In this document: positions 55,746 through 64,000 of the stretch, piece after piece
Position numbering within the stretch: position 1 is the first letter of the stretch
How the letters are laid out: every line of letters starts with the position of its first letter
NCBI GenBank assembly: GCA_038363005.1
Contig: JBBQBI010000003.1
Location: 62,001 to 126,000 of the forward strand
Source: JAKOWB01 sp038363005
GTDB lineage: Bacteria; Pseudomonadota; Alphaproteobacteria; Kiloniellales; JACOMY01
Length of the DNA stretch: 64,000 bases
Direction: 5' to 3'
Notes under the pieces: generated by a model
Told to the model about the DNA's origin: nothing
Databases searched by the model: none
What the model saw: only the letters and a program-made list of their open reading frames with translations
Made by a program: the position numbers and the translations under genes

Positions 55746-57488
55746 ATGACGCGAAACACGATCCTGGTGGCGGCCATTGTCGCCGCGCTTGGCCTGGGGG
55801 CCGGCCTGTGGTTCGCCCTGGCCCCGACCAGCAACGATACCGGCGGCACCGCCGCCCTGCCCGGCATGCCCGCACCCAGCCCGGTCAGTGGCGACGCCCG
55901 CCCCGCCGGTGGCAGCCAGCCGACCACACCGGCGCCCGCGGTGGACTCCACCAGCACCGCCTCCAACAGTGGGACAACCGCCGCGACACCGGCCCCGACA
56001 CCAAGCGTGACCCCGACAATCGATCCCGCCGCCGGCGGTACCGCCAGCGGCACCAGCGGCACTTCGGGCGGCAGCAACGCTACGCCGCCGCAGCTCGCGC
56101 CGGAGCCGCCCAGCTTCGACATCGTGCGGGTTGAGAAGGATGGCTCGACGGTGATCGCCGGGCGTGCGCCGGCCGGTAGCAGCGTGACGCTGTTCGACGG
56201 CGACACGCCGCTGGGCACCGTGCAGGCCGGTCGCGATGGCGCCTTCGCCCTGGTTCTGGACCAGCCGCTCGCGCCGGGCAACCGCGCGCTGTCGCTGGCT
56301 GCCAAGACCGCCGACGGCACCACGGTGCCCTCGGCCGGCGAGGTCGTGGTGGTGGTGCCCGACCTGACGGCAACCGCGGCGGCCAGCCAGCCGGCCGCGA
56401 CCACGACTGCGACCGAGAGTGCTGCCACCACGGCATCGACCGGCGCAACGACGGCCAGTGCTTCAACGGGCAGCGACACGGCTGCGGCGACGACCGGCGC
56501 CGCCACCGCCAGCACCAGCGACACCAGCGCCTCCGGAACAGCGGCGAGCGAGTCCGCTAGCACGACCGCCGCCACGGAAACTGCCAGCACTGAATCTTCC
56601 AGCACTGAAACCGCCAGCACCGGCGCCGCGGCAACCGCTAGCACCGAGAGTGCCAGCACCGAAACCGCCAGCACCGAGACGGCGAGCACGGGTACGACGA
56701 GCACGGAGACCACGGCCACTAGCGAGGCTGCCGGCACGGCATCCACTGCTGTCGAAACCACTGGGACGGCGACGGCCTCGACCGAGGCCAGCGGTACGAC
56801 CACGGGCGAGACCTCGACAGCCGCCGCGACGCCGGCGGAGGCCACTACGGCCGCCGCGCAAACGACTGCGACGGACACGGCCGCGGCCGCGGCCGAACTG
56901 GCCGGCACCCAGGTTGCCGCGGTCGAGCCCGCAGCCCCGGCGCCCGCTGCGCCCGCGCCGCAGCCAGCCAGTCCCATCGTGGTGGCCAGCAGCCCGACCG
57001 GCGCCAGCGTGGTCATGCAGGTGCCGGGCGACCTGAAGGGCGACACGCTGAGGGTCGAGGCGGTGGACTATGACCTGCAGGGCCAGGTGGTGGTGTCGGG
57101 CCGCGCGCCGGCTGGGACCGTCGTGGCGATCTATCTCGACGACGGGCTGCTTGGCCAGTCGACCAGCGGCGCCAACGGGCGCTGGGTCTTCACTCCCAGC
57201 ACGCCGGTCGCCGCCGGACTGCATCGCTTGCGCGCCGACCAGTTGGGCGCCGACGGCAGCGTGACGGCGCGGGCGGAGATTCCCTTCTCGCGTGCCGAGA
57301 CCATTCAGCTGGCCGCCAACGAGGACTTCGTCGTGGTGCAGCCGGGCAACTGCCTGTGGCTGATCGCGCGGGCCAAGTACGGCGATGGCTTCGCCTACAC
57401 GCAGATCTACGAGGCCAATGCCCAGCAGATCCGCGATCCTGACCTGATTTATCCCGGCCAGATCTTCCTGGTGCCGAAGATCAACTAG
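55746..57488 (+). CDS. LysM-domain protein with Ig-like segments and a long Thr/Ser/Ala-rich linker
   Basis: The 580-residue protein has an N-terminal membrane anchor or uncleaved signal (TILVAAIVAALGLGAGLWFAL), a first Ig-like segment (about 120-205; RAPAGSSVTLFDGDTPLGTV), and a low-complexity linker (about 210-400) of TASTE/TAS units. A second Ig-like segment (about 420-515; RAPAGTVVAIYLDDGLLGQS) and a C-terminal LysM (about 527-579; QPGNCLWLIARAKYGDG, ending YPGQIFLVPKIN) follow. The two Ig-like segments resemble each other. LysM binds peptidoglycan, so it probably links envelope layers. The downstream gene starts 2 bases after the stop. Confidence 0.88.
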   Translation: MTRNTILVAAIVAALGLGAGLWFALAPTSNDTGGTAALPGMPAPSPVSGDARPAGGSQPTTPAPAVDSTSTASNSGTTAATPAPTPSVTPTIDPAAGGTASGTSGTSGGSNATPPQLAPEPPSFDIVRVEKDGSTVIAGRAPAGSSVTLFDGDTPLGTVQAGRDGAFALVLDQPLAPGNRALSLAAKTADGTTVPSAGEVVVVVPDLTATAAASQPAATTTATESAATTASTGATTASASTGSDTAAATTGAATASTSDTSASGTAASESASTTAATETASTESSSTETASTGAAATASTESASTETASTETASTGTTSTETTATSEAAGTASTAVETTGTATASTEASGTTTGETSTAAATPAEATTAAAQTTATDTAAAAAELAGTQVAAVEPAAPAPAAPAPQPASPIVVASSPTGASVVMQVPGDLKGDTLRVEAVDYDLQGQVVVSGRAPAGTVVAIYLDDGLLGQSTSGANGRWVFTPSTPVAAGLHRLRADQLGADGSVTARAEIPFSRAETIQLAANEDFVVVQPGNCLWLIARAKYGDGFAYTQIYEANAQQIRDPDLIYPGQIFLVPKIN

Positions 57489-57490
57489 CG

Positions 57491-58093
57491 GTGCTCGACG
57501 CCGCCCTGCGGAAGGTTATCGATCGGCCGCTGGCGGCGGTGGCGCGACCCTTGGCGAAGGCAGGGCTAGGCGCCGACGCGGTGACGCTTGGCGGCTTCGT
57601 CCTGGGTATCGGCGGCGCGGTGGCCATCGCCCTGGGATCGCCATTGCTCGGTCTCGCGCTGTTCCTCGGCAACCGCCTGGCCGATGGACTGGATGGTGCT
57701 ATCGCGCGGCAGCGGGGCCCCAGCGACTTCGGCGGCTACCTCGACATCGTGCTGGATTTCCTGGTCTACAACGCGCTGGTCGTCGGCTTCGCCCTGGCCG
57801 ATCCGGCGGCCCGGCCGGCGGCGCTGGTGCTGCTGCTCGGCTTCGTTGGAACCGGCACCAGTTTCCTTGCCTATGCCATCGTCGCTGCCAAGCGCGGGAT
57901 CGAGACCCGCGCGCGCGGCGCCAAGGCCTTCTACTACCTCGGCGGCCTTGCCGAGGGGACCGAGACCATCGTGTTCTTCGTCGCCTGCTGCCTGCTGCCG
58001 CAACACTTCGCCCTGCTGGCTTGGTGCTTCGCCGGCCTCTGCGCGCTGACGACCTTGGGCCGCGTGCTGGCGGCCAGGCGGGATTTTCGCTAG
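57491..58093 (+). CDS. CDP-alcohol phosphatidyltransferase-family membrane protein
   Basis: The 200-residue membrane protein has the family motif D65-GL-D68-G-AI-A72-R73 followed by G-x3-D85-x3-D89 (D-x2-D-G-x2-A-R-x8-G-x3-D-x3-D), so all catalytic aspartates are present. About six helices are seen. It transfers a phosphoalcohol from a CDP donor, usually in phospholipid synthesis (PgsA, PssA types); its acceptor is unknown. The GTG start at 57491 lies 2 bases after the LysM gene, so they are translationally coupled. Confidence 0.9.
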   Translation: MLDAALRKVIDRPLAAVARPLAKAGLGADAVTLGGFVLGIGGAVAIALGSPLLGLALFLGNRLADGLDGAIARQRGPSDFGGYLDIVLDFLVYNALVVGFALADPAARPAALVLLLGFVGTGTSFLAYAIVAAKRGIETRARGAKAFYYLGGLAEGTETIVFFVACCLLPQHFALLAWCFAGLCALTTLGRVLAARRDFR

Positions 58094-58103
58094 CGCGCCG
58101 GCG

Positions 58104-59720
58104 CTAGCCGTTCTCGACGCTCTCCATCTCCCATAGTTTCATCAGGACCGGCTGCAGCTGGGTCCAGTCGCGCACCCCGGCGCTGGCGGCCCAGCCAGCA
58201 TAGTCCCGCGCCATCCGTGCAGCGCGGGCGGGATCGCGCGCCGCCAGGTCGTTGAGTTCGGTGCGGTCCTCGGCCATGTCGTAGAGCTCCCAGGGCTGGC
58301 CAAAGCGGCGCACCAGCTTCCAGTCGCCCTGGCGGATGGCGCAGTTGCCCTCGTGCTCCCAATGGATCGGCTGCTGGCGGCGCCAAGTGCGCCCCTCGAG
58401 CAGCGGCAGGAAGGACTCGCCGTCCAGCGGCTGGATCGGGTTGCCGGCCAGCTCCTTGGGATAGCGCGCGCCGGTGGCCGCCAGGATGGTCGGCAGGATG
58501 TCGACCACATGCGCCGGCTGGTGGGCGATCGTGCCGGCCGCCAGGCGGCTGGGCCACTGCACGATCAGCGGCGTGGAAATGCCGCCCTCGTGCACCCAGT
58601 GCTTGAACAGGCGGAAGGGGGCGTTGGAGACATTGGCCCAGGGCAGGTCATAGGACTGGTAGCTGACCGCCGGGCCGGGCCGAACGTCGGGGCGGTTGCC
58701 CATGGTCATGCGCCGCCCGTCGTGCGTCACGTCGGGAAACCACTTGGCCCAGCCGTCCTCGGCCATGAACTCGGCACAGCCACCGTTGTCGGACAGGAAG
58801 AAGACCAGCGTGTCTTGATCCTGGCCCAGGCGCTTCATCGCGGCCAGCAGGCGGCCGATGTTCTGGTCCATGCAGTCGACCATGGCGGCATAGACCGCCA
58901 TGCGCTCGGCCTCCCAGTCGTGGTGCGGTACCTCGGCCCAGGCCGGCGCGTCGGGGTCGCGCGGCGAGATCGCCCAGGGGTGCGGCAGGATCTTGCGTCC
59001 CAGCATCTCCTCGTGGCGCGCCGTGCGCGTGGCATCCCAGCCGCGGCGATAGACGCCCTCGTAGCGCGCGATGTCCTCCGGCTTGGCATGCAGCGGCCAG
59101 TGTGGCGCGGTGTAGCCGAGGTAGAGGAAGAAGGGCTTCTGCTCGGCGACGCTGCCCTCGACCATGCGGATGGCTTCGTCGGTGGCGAAGTCGGTGAAGT
59201 AGAAGTCGTCGCCCTCGATCGGCACTTGTGAATCGTCGCGCATCAGGTAGTGCGGCGAGAAGAAGGAGCTGACGCCGTCGACGATGCCCCAGAAGCGGTC
59301 GAAGCCGCGCTGTCGCGGCGTCGGGCGGCCGGGGTCGCCGGGCCGCCACTCGGCGGTCTTCTTGGCATGCCAGTCACCTCCGACGTGCCACTTGCCGGAC
59401 ATCAGCGTGCGGTATCCGTCGGCGCGCAGTACCTCGGCGATGGTGGCGGCGTCGTCGCGCAGAAAGCCCTGGTAGGCTTTGCTGCCCAGATCGGCACCCA
59501 TGTGGCCGACGCCGGCTTTCTGGGCGTAGAGCCCGGTCAGCAGCGCGGCGCGCGTTGGGCAGCAGCGGGCGCCGTTGTACATGGCCGTCAAGGTGGCACC
59601 GCCCTTGGCCATGGCGTCGATGTTCGGCGTGCGGATCTCCGATCCGAAGCAGCCGAGGTCGGCGAAGCCCATGTCGTCGGCCAGGATCAACACAACGTTG
59701 GGGCGCTTGGCGGCGGTCAT
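58104..59720 (-). CDS. Arylsulfatase
   Basis: The 538-residue protein is a type I sulfatase: D15-D16 in ILADDMGFADLGCFG bind calcium, and C53-C-P-T-R57-AALLTG is the formylglycine motif C-x-P-x-R, in which C53 would be oxidised by a formylglycine-generating enzyme. Further motifs are GKWHVGGDWH and SDNGGCAEFMAEDGW. No signal peptide is seen, so it may be cytoplasmic. The C-terminal region has a typical DxxEL/YDMAEDRTELNDLA ending. The start at 59720 is by homology. It is convergent with the phosphatidyltransferase gene. Confidence 0.93.
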   Translation of the reverse strand: MTAAKRPNVVLILADDMGFADLGCFGSEIRTPNIDAMAKGGATLTAMYNGARCCPTRAALLTGLYAQKAGVGHMGADLGSKAYQGFLRDDAATIAEVLRADGYRTLMSGKWHVGGDWHAKKTAEWRPGDPGRPTPRQRGFDRFWGIVDGVSSFFSPHYLMRDDSQVPIEGDDFYFTDFATDEAIRMVEGSVAEQKPFFLYLGYTAPHWPLHAKPEDIARYEGVYRRGWDATRTARHEEMLGRKILPHPWAISPRDPDAPAWAEVPHHDWEAERMAVYAAMVDCMDQNIGRLLAAMKRLGQDQDTLVFFLSDNGGCAEFMAEDGWAKWFPDVTHDGRRMTMGNRPDVRPGPAVSYQSYDLPWANVSNAPFRLFKHWVHEGGISTPLIVQWPSRLAAGTIAHQPAHVVDILPTILAATGARYPKELAGNPIQPLDGESFLPLLEGRTWRRQQPIHWEHEGNCAIRQGDWKLVRRFGQPWELYDMAEDRTELNDLAARDPARAARMARDYAGWAASAGVRDWTQLQPVLMKLWEMESVENG

Positions 59721-59819
59721 GCGGTGTCTCCCTGCGGCTGACGGTGGCAGTGGAGCATGAGTGGTTGGAATCGCGCCATTCCCATCCTTGTGGGAGGCCT
59801 CTAGGAATACCGCTCTGCC

Positions 59820-59938
59820 TTGTCATCCCGGACCAGGAGCGAAGCGACGCGGATCCGGGACCCAGGGGACCGGGCGCCTTGCAGCGGGCCCGGCCCCCTG
59901 GGTCCCGGCTCTCCGCTGCGCTGCGGCCGGGATGACAA
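59820..59938. repeat. Intergenic palindromic repeat element C
   Basis: TTGTCATCCCGG (59820-59831) pairs with CCGGGATGACAA (59927-59938). Inside, CCGGGACCCAGGGG (59855-59868) pairs with 59895-59908. It lies between two leftward genes and shows the GTCATCCCGG ... CCGGGATGAC ends common in proteobacterial interspersed elements. The strong nested hairpin could also end or pause transcription from the RND operon. Confidence 0.85.
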
Positions 59939-59980
59939 ATCGATTGAGTGTCGCAGAGATTGGCGGCGGTGAGTGTCGAT

Positions 59981-62900
59981 CTACTCCGCCGCCGGACGCA
60001 GCTCCTCGACCGCCTGGGGCACCGGCCGCACCACCGCCGGCGGCTGTTTCCCCGCCCGGCGGCGGGCCCGCCAGGCCTGCCAGTTGGCCCGCGCCATCAG
60101 CGCTGCGGGGGTGAACAGCAGCGTCAGCACCGTGGCGAACATCAGCCCGAAGGCGATGGCGGTGGAGAGCTGCGTCCACCATTGGGTCGAGGGCGCGCCG
60201 ACGGTGACGTTGCGGCCAATGAAGTCGATGTTGACCGCCAGCACCATCGGCAGCAGCACCAGCGCCGTGGTCACCGTGGTCAGCAGCACCGGCCGAAGGC
60301 GCTGCGCCCCGGTGCGCAGGATGGCGTCGCGGGCGTCGCCGCTGCGCGCGTAGAGCTTATCGAAGGTGTCGATCAGCACGATGTTGTTGTTCACCACGAT
60401 GCCGGCCAGCGCGATGACGCCGATGCCGCACATGACGATACCGAAGGGCTGGCCGGTGATGATGAGGCCGAGGAACACGCCGATGGTCGACATGATCACC
60501 GCGGTCAGGATCAGCCCGACCGAGAAGAAGGAGTTGAACTGCGCCAGCAGGATCACGGCGATGAGGAAGAGCGCCACCAGGAAGGCGCTGGCGAGGAACT
60601 CCTGCGCCTCGCGCTGGTCCTCGTCCTCGCCACGGAACTCGGCACGCAGGCCGGGCGGCGTGTCGAGCTGCGACAGCGCCTGCTGCAGCTCGGCCACCTT
60701 GTCGGCCACCAGCAGCGGCTGGCCGGTCGCCGGATCGACACCGACGTCGGCCTTGATCGTGATGGCGCGGTTGCCGTCGACGCGCTTCAGGATTGCGACC
60801 TGCGGCTGGGCCACACGGGTGACGAAGCGCGAGATCGGCACCGCGCCGCCGGCGGTCTCCACCCGGATGCGGTCGAGTTGCATCAAGGTGCGGTACTCCT
60901 CGGGCAGCCGCAGCACCACGTCGACCTCGTCGGTCGAATCGTCCGGCCGGTAGGAGGTCACCTTCAGGCCGTTGGTCAGCATCCGCACGTAGGCGCCGAT
61001 CAGCGAGATGTCGGCGCCATACTTCGCCGCCTCCTGGCGGTCGACCTGCAGCACCCACTCGATGCCGGGCACCGACTTGCCGTCCTCAATGTCGACGAAG
61101 CCGCCAAGGCGCTGCATGGTCTCGACCACCATGTCGGCGGTGGGTGCCAGGATCTTGGGGTCCATGGCGGACAGCTGCAGCTGGATCGGCTTGCCGGCCG
61201 AGGGGCCGGCCTCCTGCTGGCGCGGCTCCACGCTGATGCCGGCCAGGTCGGCCGTGCGCGCGCGGATATCCTCCAGGATCACGCTGGCTGGGCGTCGCGC
61301 CCCCCAGTCGACGAACTCCAGCTGGATCGTGCCGATGACGTCCTCGGCCTCGTCGCCACCGCCGGTGCCCGACGAGCCGACGGAGCGGGCGTAGACGGCG
61401 TGGAATTCCTGGCGCTCGCGCTGCAGGGTGCCGACGCGGGCCTCGACCTCCTGCAGCAGCTGGTCGCGTTCCCAGATCGACAGGTTGCCACGCGCGTGCA
61501 CCTGCAGCGCGGCGTTGTCCGGCTCGACCGCGGGGAAGAACTCGATGCCCTTGCCGAAGGCGCCATAGAGCACCTGCGAGGCCACCAGCAGCAGCACGCC
61601 GGCCAGCACAATCTTCAGCGGATGGCGCATGCAGAAGCCCAGCAGGCGCAGGTAGCGGCCGGCGAAGCCCTTGACCTGGGCAAGATCGACCTTGCTGTCG
61701 GCCTCGGTCTCGTCGATCTCGGCGACCGGGCCGCTGGCCGGCGCCTGGCGGCGCCCCAGCACGGCGCCCAGGGTCGGCACGAAGACCACCGCCATGAGCA
61801 GCGAGGCTGCCAGGGTGGCGATCAGGGTCAGCGGCAGGTACTTCATGAACTGCCCGACCACGCCGGGCCAGAACAGCAGCGGCAGGAAGGCGGCGACGGT
61901 GGTCAGCGTCGAGGTGACGATGGGCCAGGCCATGCGGCGTGCCGCCTCGCCATAGGCCTGGCGGCGTGGCGCGCCCTCGCGCATGCGGCGGTCGGCGTAT
62001 TCGACGACGATAATGGCGCCGTCGACCAGCATGCCGGTCGCCATGATCAGGCTGAACAGCACCACGATGTTGACCGTCAGCCCGCCGGTCGCCAGCACCA
62101 GGATGCCGGTCAGGAAGGAGCCCGGGATGGCGACGCCGACCAGGAAGCCGGAGCGCAGGCCCAGGGCGCCGACCACCACGATCATCACCAGGATGATGGC
62201 GGCGATGACGTTGGACTGCAGGTCCGACAGCATGGTGCGGATGTCGGTCGACTTGTCCTGGCTGAAGGAGACCTTTACGCCCTCGGGCAGCAGCGGCTCG
62301 GCTTCGGCCATCAGCGCGCGCACCTGGGTGATGGTCTCGATGATGTTGGAGCCCAGGCGCTTGGAGACCTCCAGCGTCACCGCCGGCTCGCCGTTCATGC
62401 GGGCGAAGCCGGTCGGGTCCTTGTAGCTGCGGCGCAGGGTGCCGATGTCGCGGAAGGTGATGACCCGGCCGTCGATCGCCTTGATCGGCATGTCGAGGAT
62501 GTCGTTGTAGGTCTTGAACAGGCCCGGCACCTTGACCGGATAGCGCCCGGCGCCGCTGTCGAGCGAGCCGGCGGCGACCAGCTGGTTGCCGCGCGAGACG
62601 GCGTCGATGATCTCCGGCGCCTGCAGGCCATAGGTCTCCAGCTTCAGTGGATCGACGATCAGCTCGACCGTCTCCTCGCGGTCGCCGCCGATTTCCACCT
62701 CCAGCACGTTGGGGATGGCTTCGATGCGGTCCTGCAGCTCACGCGCCACGGTCAGCAGCGTGCGCTCCGACACCGGGCCCGACAGGCTGACCACCAAGAC
62801 GGGGAAGAGCGACAGATTGATCTCATGAACCCGCGGCTCCTCGGCGTCGTTCGGCAGCTTGGGCTTGGCCAGGTCGACCTTCTCGCGCACATCGCTCAGC

Positions 62901-63214
62901 GCCTTGTCGGCGTCGAAGCCGGCTTCGAACTCCAGCACGATGTTGGCGCCGCCCTGGAAGGCATTGGCGCTGATCTGCTTCACCCCGTCGATGCCGGTCA
63001 GCTCCTGCTCCATCGGCTTGACCAGCAGGCGTTCGGCGTCTTCCGGCGAGATGCCCTCCAGCGACAGCAGGACATAGATCGTCGGGATGTTGACGTCGGG
63101 GTCGGCTTCCTTGGGGATGGTCTGGTAGGCGTTGGCGCCGGCCAGGATCAGCAGCACCAGGACAGCGATGACCAGCCGGCCGCGCCGCAGCGACCAGTTG
63201 ATGATGCCGTTCAT
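59981..63214 (-). CDS. RND efflux transporter permease (HAE1-like)
   Basis: The 1077-residue protein has the RND layout of 12 helices with two large periplasmic loops (about 35-335 and 560-880). The TM4 segment reads ATGMLVDGAIIVVEYADR, so only the first of the two proton-relay aspartates of AcrB (D407/D408) is kept (D398) and the second is glycine. The region that holds AcrB Lys940 reads GIVVNNNIVLIDT, with asparagine in its place. This pattern is seen in a subfamily of alphaproteobacterial RND pumps. It probably exports drugs or lipids with the adaptor encoded upstream (4-base overlap); no outer-membrane channel gene is visible. Confidence 0.93.
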   Translation of the reverse strand: MNGIINWSLRRGRLVIAVLVLLILAGANAYQTIPKEADPDVNIPTIYVLLSLEGISPEDAERLLVKPMEQELTGIDGVKQISANAFQGGANIVLEFEAGFDADKALSDVREKVDLAKPKLPNDAEEPRVHEINLSLFPVLVVSLSGPVSERTLLTVARELQDRIEAIPNVLEVEIGGDREETVELIVDPLKLETYGLQAPEIIDAVSRGNQLVAAGSLDSGAGRYPVKVPGLFKTYNDILDMPIKAIDGRVITFRDIGTLRRSYKDPTGFARMNGEPAVTLEVSKRLGSNIIETITQVRALMAEAEPLLPEGVKVSFSQDKSTDIRTMLSDLQSNVIAAIILVMIVVVGALGLRSGFLVGVAIPGSFLTGILVLATGGLTVNIVVLFSLIMATGMLVDGAIIVVEYADRRMREGAPRRQAYGEAARRMAWPIVTSTLTTVAAFLPLLFWPGVVGQFMKYLPLTLIATLAASLLMAVVFVPTLGAVLGRRQAPASGPVAEIDETEADSKVDLAQVKGFAGRYLRLLGFCMRHPLKIVLAGVLLLVASQVLYGAFGKGIEFFPAVEPDNAALQVHARGNLSIWERDQLLQEVEARVGTLQRERQEFHAVYARSVGSSGTGGGDEAEDVIGTIQLEFVDWGARRPASVILEDIRARTADLAGISVEPRQQEAGPSAGKPIQLQLSAMDPKILAPTADMVVETMQRLGGFVDIEDGKSVPGIEWVLQVDRQEAAKYGADISLIGAYVRMLTNGLKVTSYRPDDSTDEVDVVLRLPEEYRTLMQLDRIRVETAGGAVPISRFVTRVAQPQVAILKRVDGNRAITIKADVGVDPATGQPLLVADKVAELQQALSQLDTPPGLRAEFRGEDEDQREAQEFLASAFLVALFLIAVILLAQFNSFFSVGLILTAVIMSTIGVFLGLIITGQPFGIVMCGIGVIALAGIVVNNNIVLIDTFDKLYARSGDARDAILRTGAQRLRPVLLTTVTTALVLLPMVLAVNIDFIGRNVTVGAPSTQWWTQLSTAIAFGLMFATVLTLLFTPAALMARANWQAWRARRRAGKQPPAVVRPVPQAVEELRPAAE

Positions 63215-64000
63215 GTCGGATTGCCCAGGGTGGCCTGGTCGACCGGCCGCACGGTCTCGCCGACCTTGACGTACTCCTGGCCGACGGTGATCAGGCGCAA
63301 CTGGTCAGGCAGTCCGGTCAGCCAGATGCCGTCGGCCTCGTCATCGAGGATCTGCACCGGGTGGAAGACCACGCGGTTCTCACCGTCCACTGCCTTGACG
63401 CCCAGCCGCCCCTGGTCGTCGAGCGCGAGTACCGCCGGCGACACCTTGAAGGCCGGCACCGCCGGCAGCGCGATCAGCAGATCGGCGGTGATGCCGGCGG
63501 GCAGGGCGCCCTGCGGGTTCGCCACATGGATCTCGACACGGAAGGACCGCGTCGCCGTCTCGCCGGTTCGGGCGACGTAGGCGACGATACCGGTGAGCTC
63601 ACGCCCGTCGGTCAGGCGGGCACGGCCGGCGTCGCCCTGGTGCAGCAGCAGCACCTCTTCTTCGTTGGCGTAGGCCACCACCACCAAGGGATCCAGCTCG
63701 ACCAGCCGCAGCACCGGATCGCCGCGATCGGCGAAGGCGCCGGCCTTGACCAGGTGGCGCTCGACGATGCCGCTGAAGGGCGCCAGTAGGGTGGTGTTGG
63801 CCAGCTCGATGCGGGCGGCCTCCAGCAAGGCCTCAGCAGCCTGCAGTGCGGCTTCGGCGGCGGCGACGTCCATGTCGGATCGATAGCCGTTCTTGGCCAG
63901 CTTGACGGCGCCCTGCTGCTCGATGCGGCGCTGCGCCACCAGCGCCTCGGCCTCCTTGACCCGGGCGGCGCGGTCGTCGGTTGCCAGCTGGACCAGCGGC
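63211..64000 (-). CDS. RND efflux periplasmic adaptor (membrane fusion protein), N-terminus off the right edge
   Basis: 263 residues are visible, from the coiled-coil hairpin (RVKEAEALVAQRRIEQQGAV ... AAEAALQAAEALLEAARIELANT) through the lipoyl half-motif LLAPFSGIVERHLVKAGAFADRGDPVL to the beta-barrel and membrane-proximal domains. These proteins link an RND pump to an outer-membrane channel. The start and signal sequence lie beyond base 64000, because the frame is open to the end. The stop overlaps the RND start (ATGA), so the two are coupled. Confidence 0.92.
   Translation of the reverse strand, partial: PLVQLATDDRAARVKEAEALVAQRRIEQQGAVKLAKNGYRSDMDVAAAEAALQAAEALLEAARIELANTTLLAPFSGIVERHLVKAGAFADRGDPVLRLVELDPLVVVAYANEEEVLLLHQGDAGRARLTDGRELTGIVAYVARTGETATRSFRVEIHVANPQGALPAGITADLLIALPAVPAFKVSPAVLALDDQGRLGVKAVDGENRVVFHPVQILDDEADGIWLTGLPDQLRLITVGQEYVKVGETVRPVDQATLGNPT

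Noticed and set aside
56371..56900. Repetitive stretch that could be taken for a CRISPR or tandem DNA repeat
   Set aside because: The repeats are short TAS/TASTE codon units within one reading frame, of unequal length, without spacers. They encode a protein linker.
59948..63580. Open frame of about 1210 codons on the + strand, opposite the RND operon
   Set aside because: It mirrors the RND and adaptor genes, is rich in His, Gln, Arg and Asp with no domain, and runs through repeat element C. Long antisense frames are expected in GC-rich DNA.

Overview
The window is GC-rich bacterial chromosome. Gene content points to an alphaproteobacterium, probably Rhodospirillales-like: an IalB-family protein, a DksA that keeps only one zinc-finger cysteine, a dimeric NADP isocitrate dehydrogenase of the alphaproteobacterial type, a GTTC-N7-GATC LexA-like site before recA, and a TTGCRAGTWACTYGCAA-type Fur box. 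No rRNA, tRNA, CRISPR array, insertion sequence or prophage gene was recognised. Genes are dense, often overlap by 1-8 bp, and read in both directions.

Left part (1-16 kb): the start of a molybdenum formate dehydrogenase alpha subunit leaves the left edge, and its likely partner, a NuoE-NuoF fusion, lies about 10 kb away on the same strand. Between them are an autotransporter, an exported hypothetical protein, a ChaC-like gamma-glutamylcyclotransferase, a lower-GC hypothetical gene, an old-yellow-enzyme/TMADH-type oxidoreductase and a fatty acid desaturase. Then come a ferric-iron binding protein with a Fur box, its convergent two-domain permease, dksA and a GNAT acetyltransferase.

Middle (16-32 kb): a probable catabolic operon holds a peptide-type ABC importer without ATPases, a LysR regulator, an IPNS-like 2-oxoglutarate/Fe(II) oxygenase, a divergent HAL/PAL-family lyase and an ACMSD-like amidohydrolase. 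It meets an arsR-arsC-acr3 arsenic operon tail to tail. Housekeeping genes rlmJ, recA, ialB-like and alaS follow.

Right part (32-64 kb): a complete five-gene dipeptide/oligopeptide ABC operon is followed by the three-gene transglutaminase/DUF2126, circularly permuted ATP-grasp-alpha-E and transglutaminase cluster. Next are two cyclophilins flanking an FkbM methyltransferase, and two exported proteins that share a repeated domain of about 90 residues which I do not recognise. A large membrane protein with a C-terminal DxDDTA motif sits directly before a UbiA prenyltransferase. Then come icd, a LOG-family protein, a LysM protein coupled to a CDP-alcohol phosphatidyltransferase, an arylsulfatase and an RND efflux permease whose adaptor runs off the right edge.

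Three different hairpin-type intergenic repeat elements lie in gaps between genes. The best candidates for undescribed biology are the DxDDTA membrane protein with its UbiA neighbour, the oxygenase/lyase/amidohydrolase operon, the transglutaminase/ATP-grasp cluster and the shared lipoprotein repeat.
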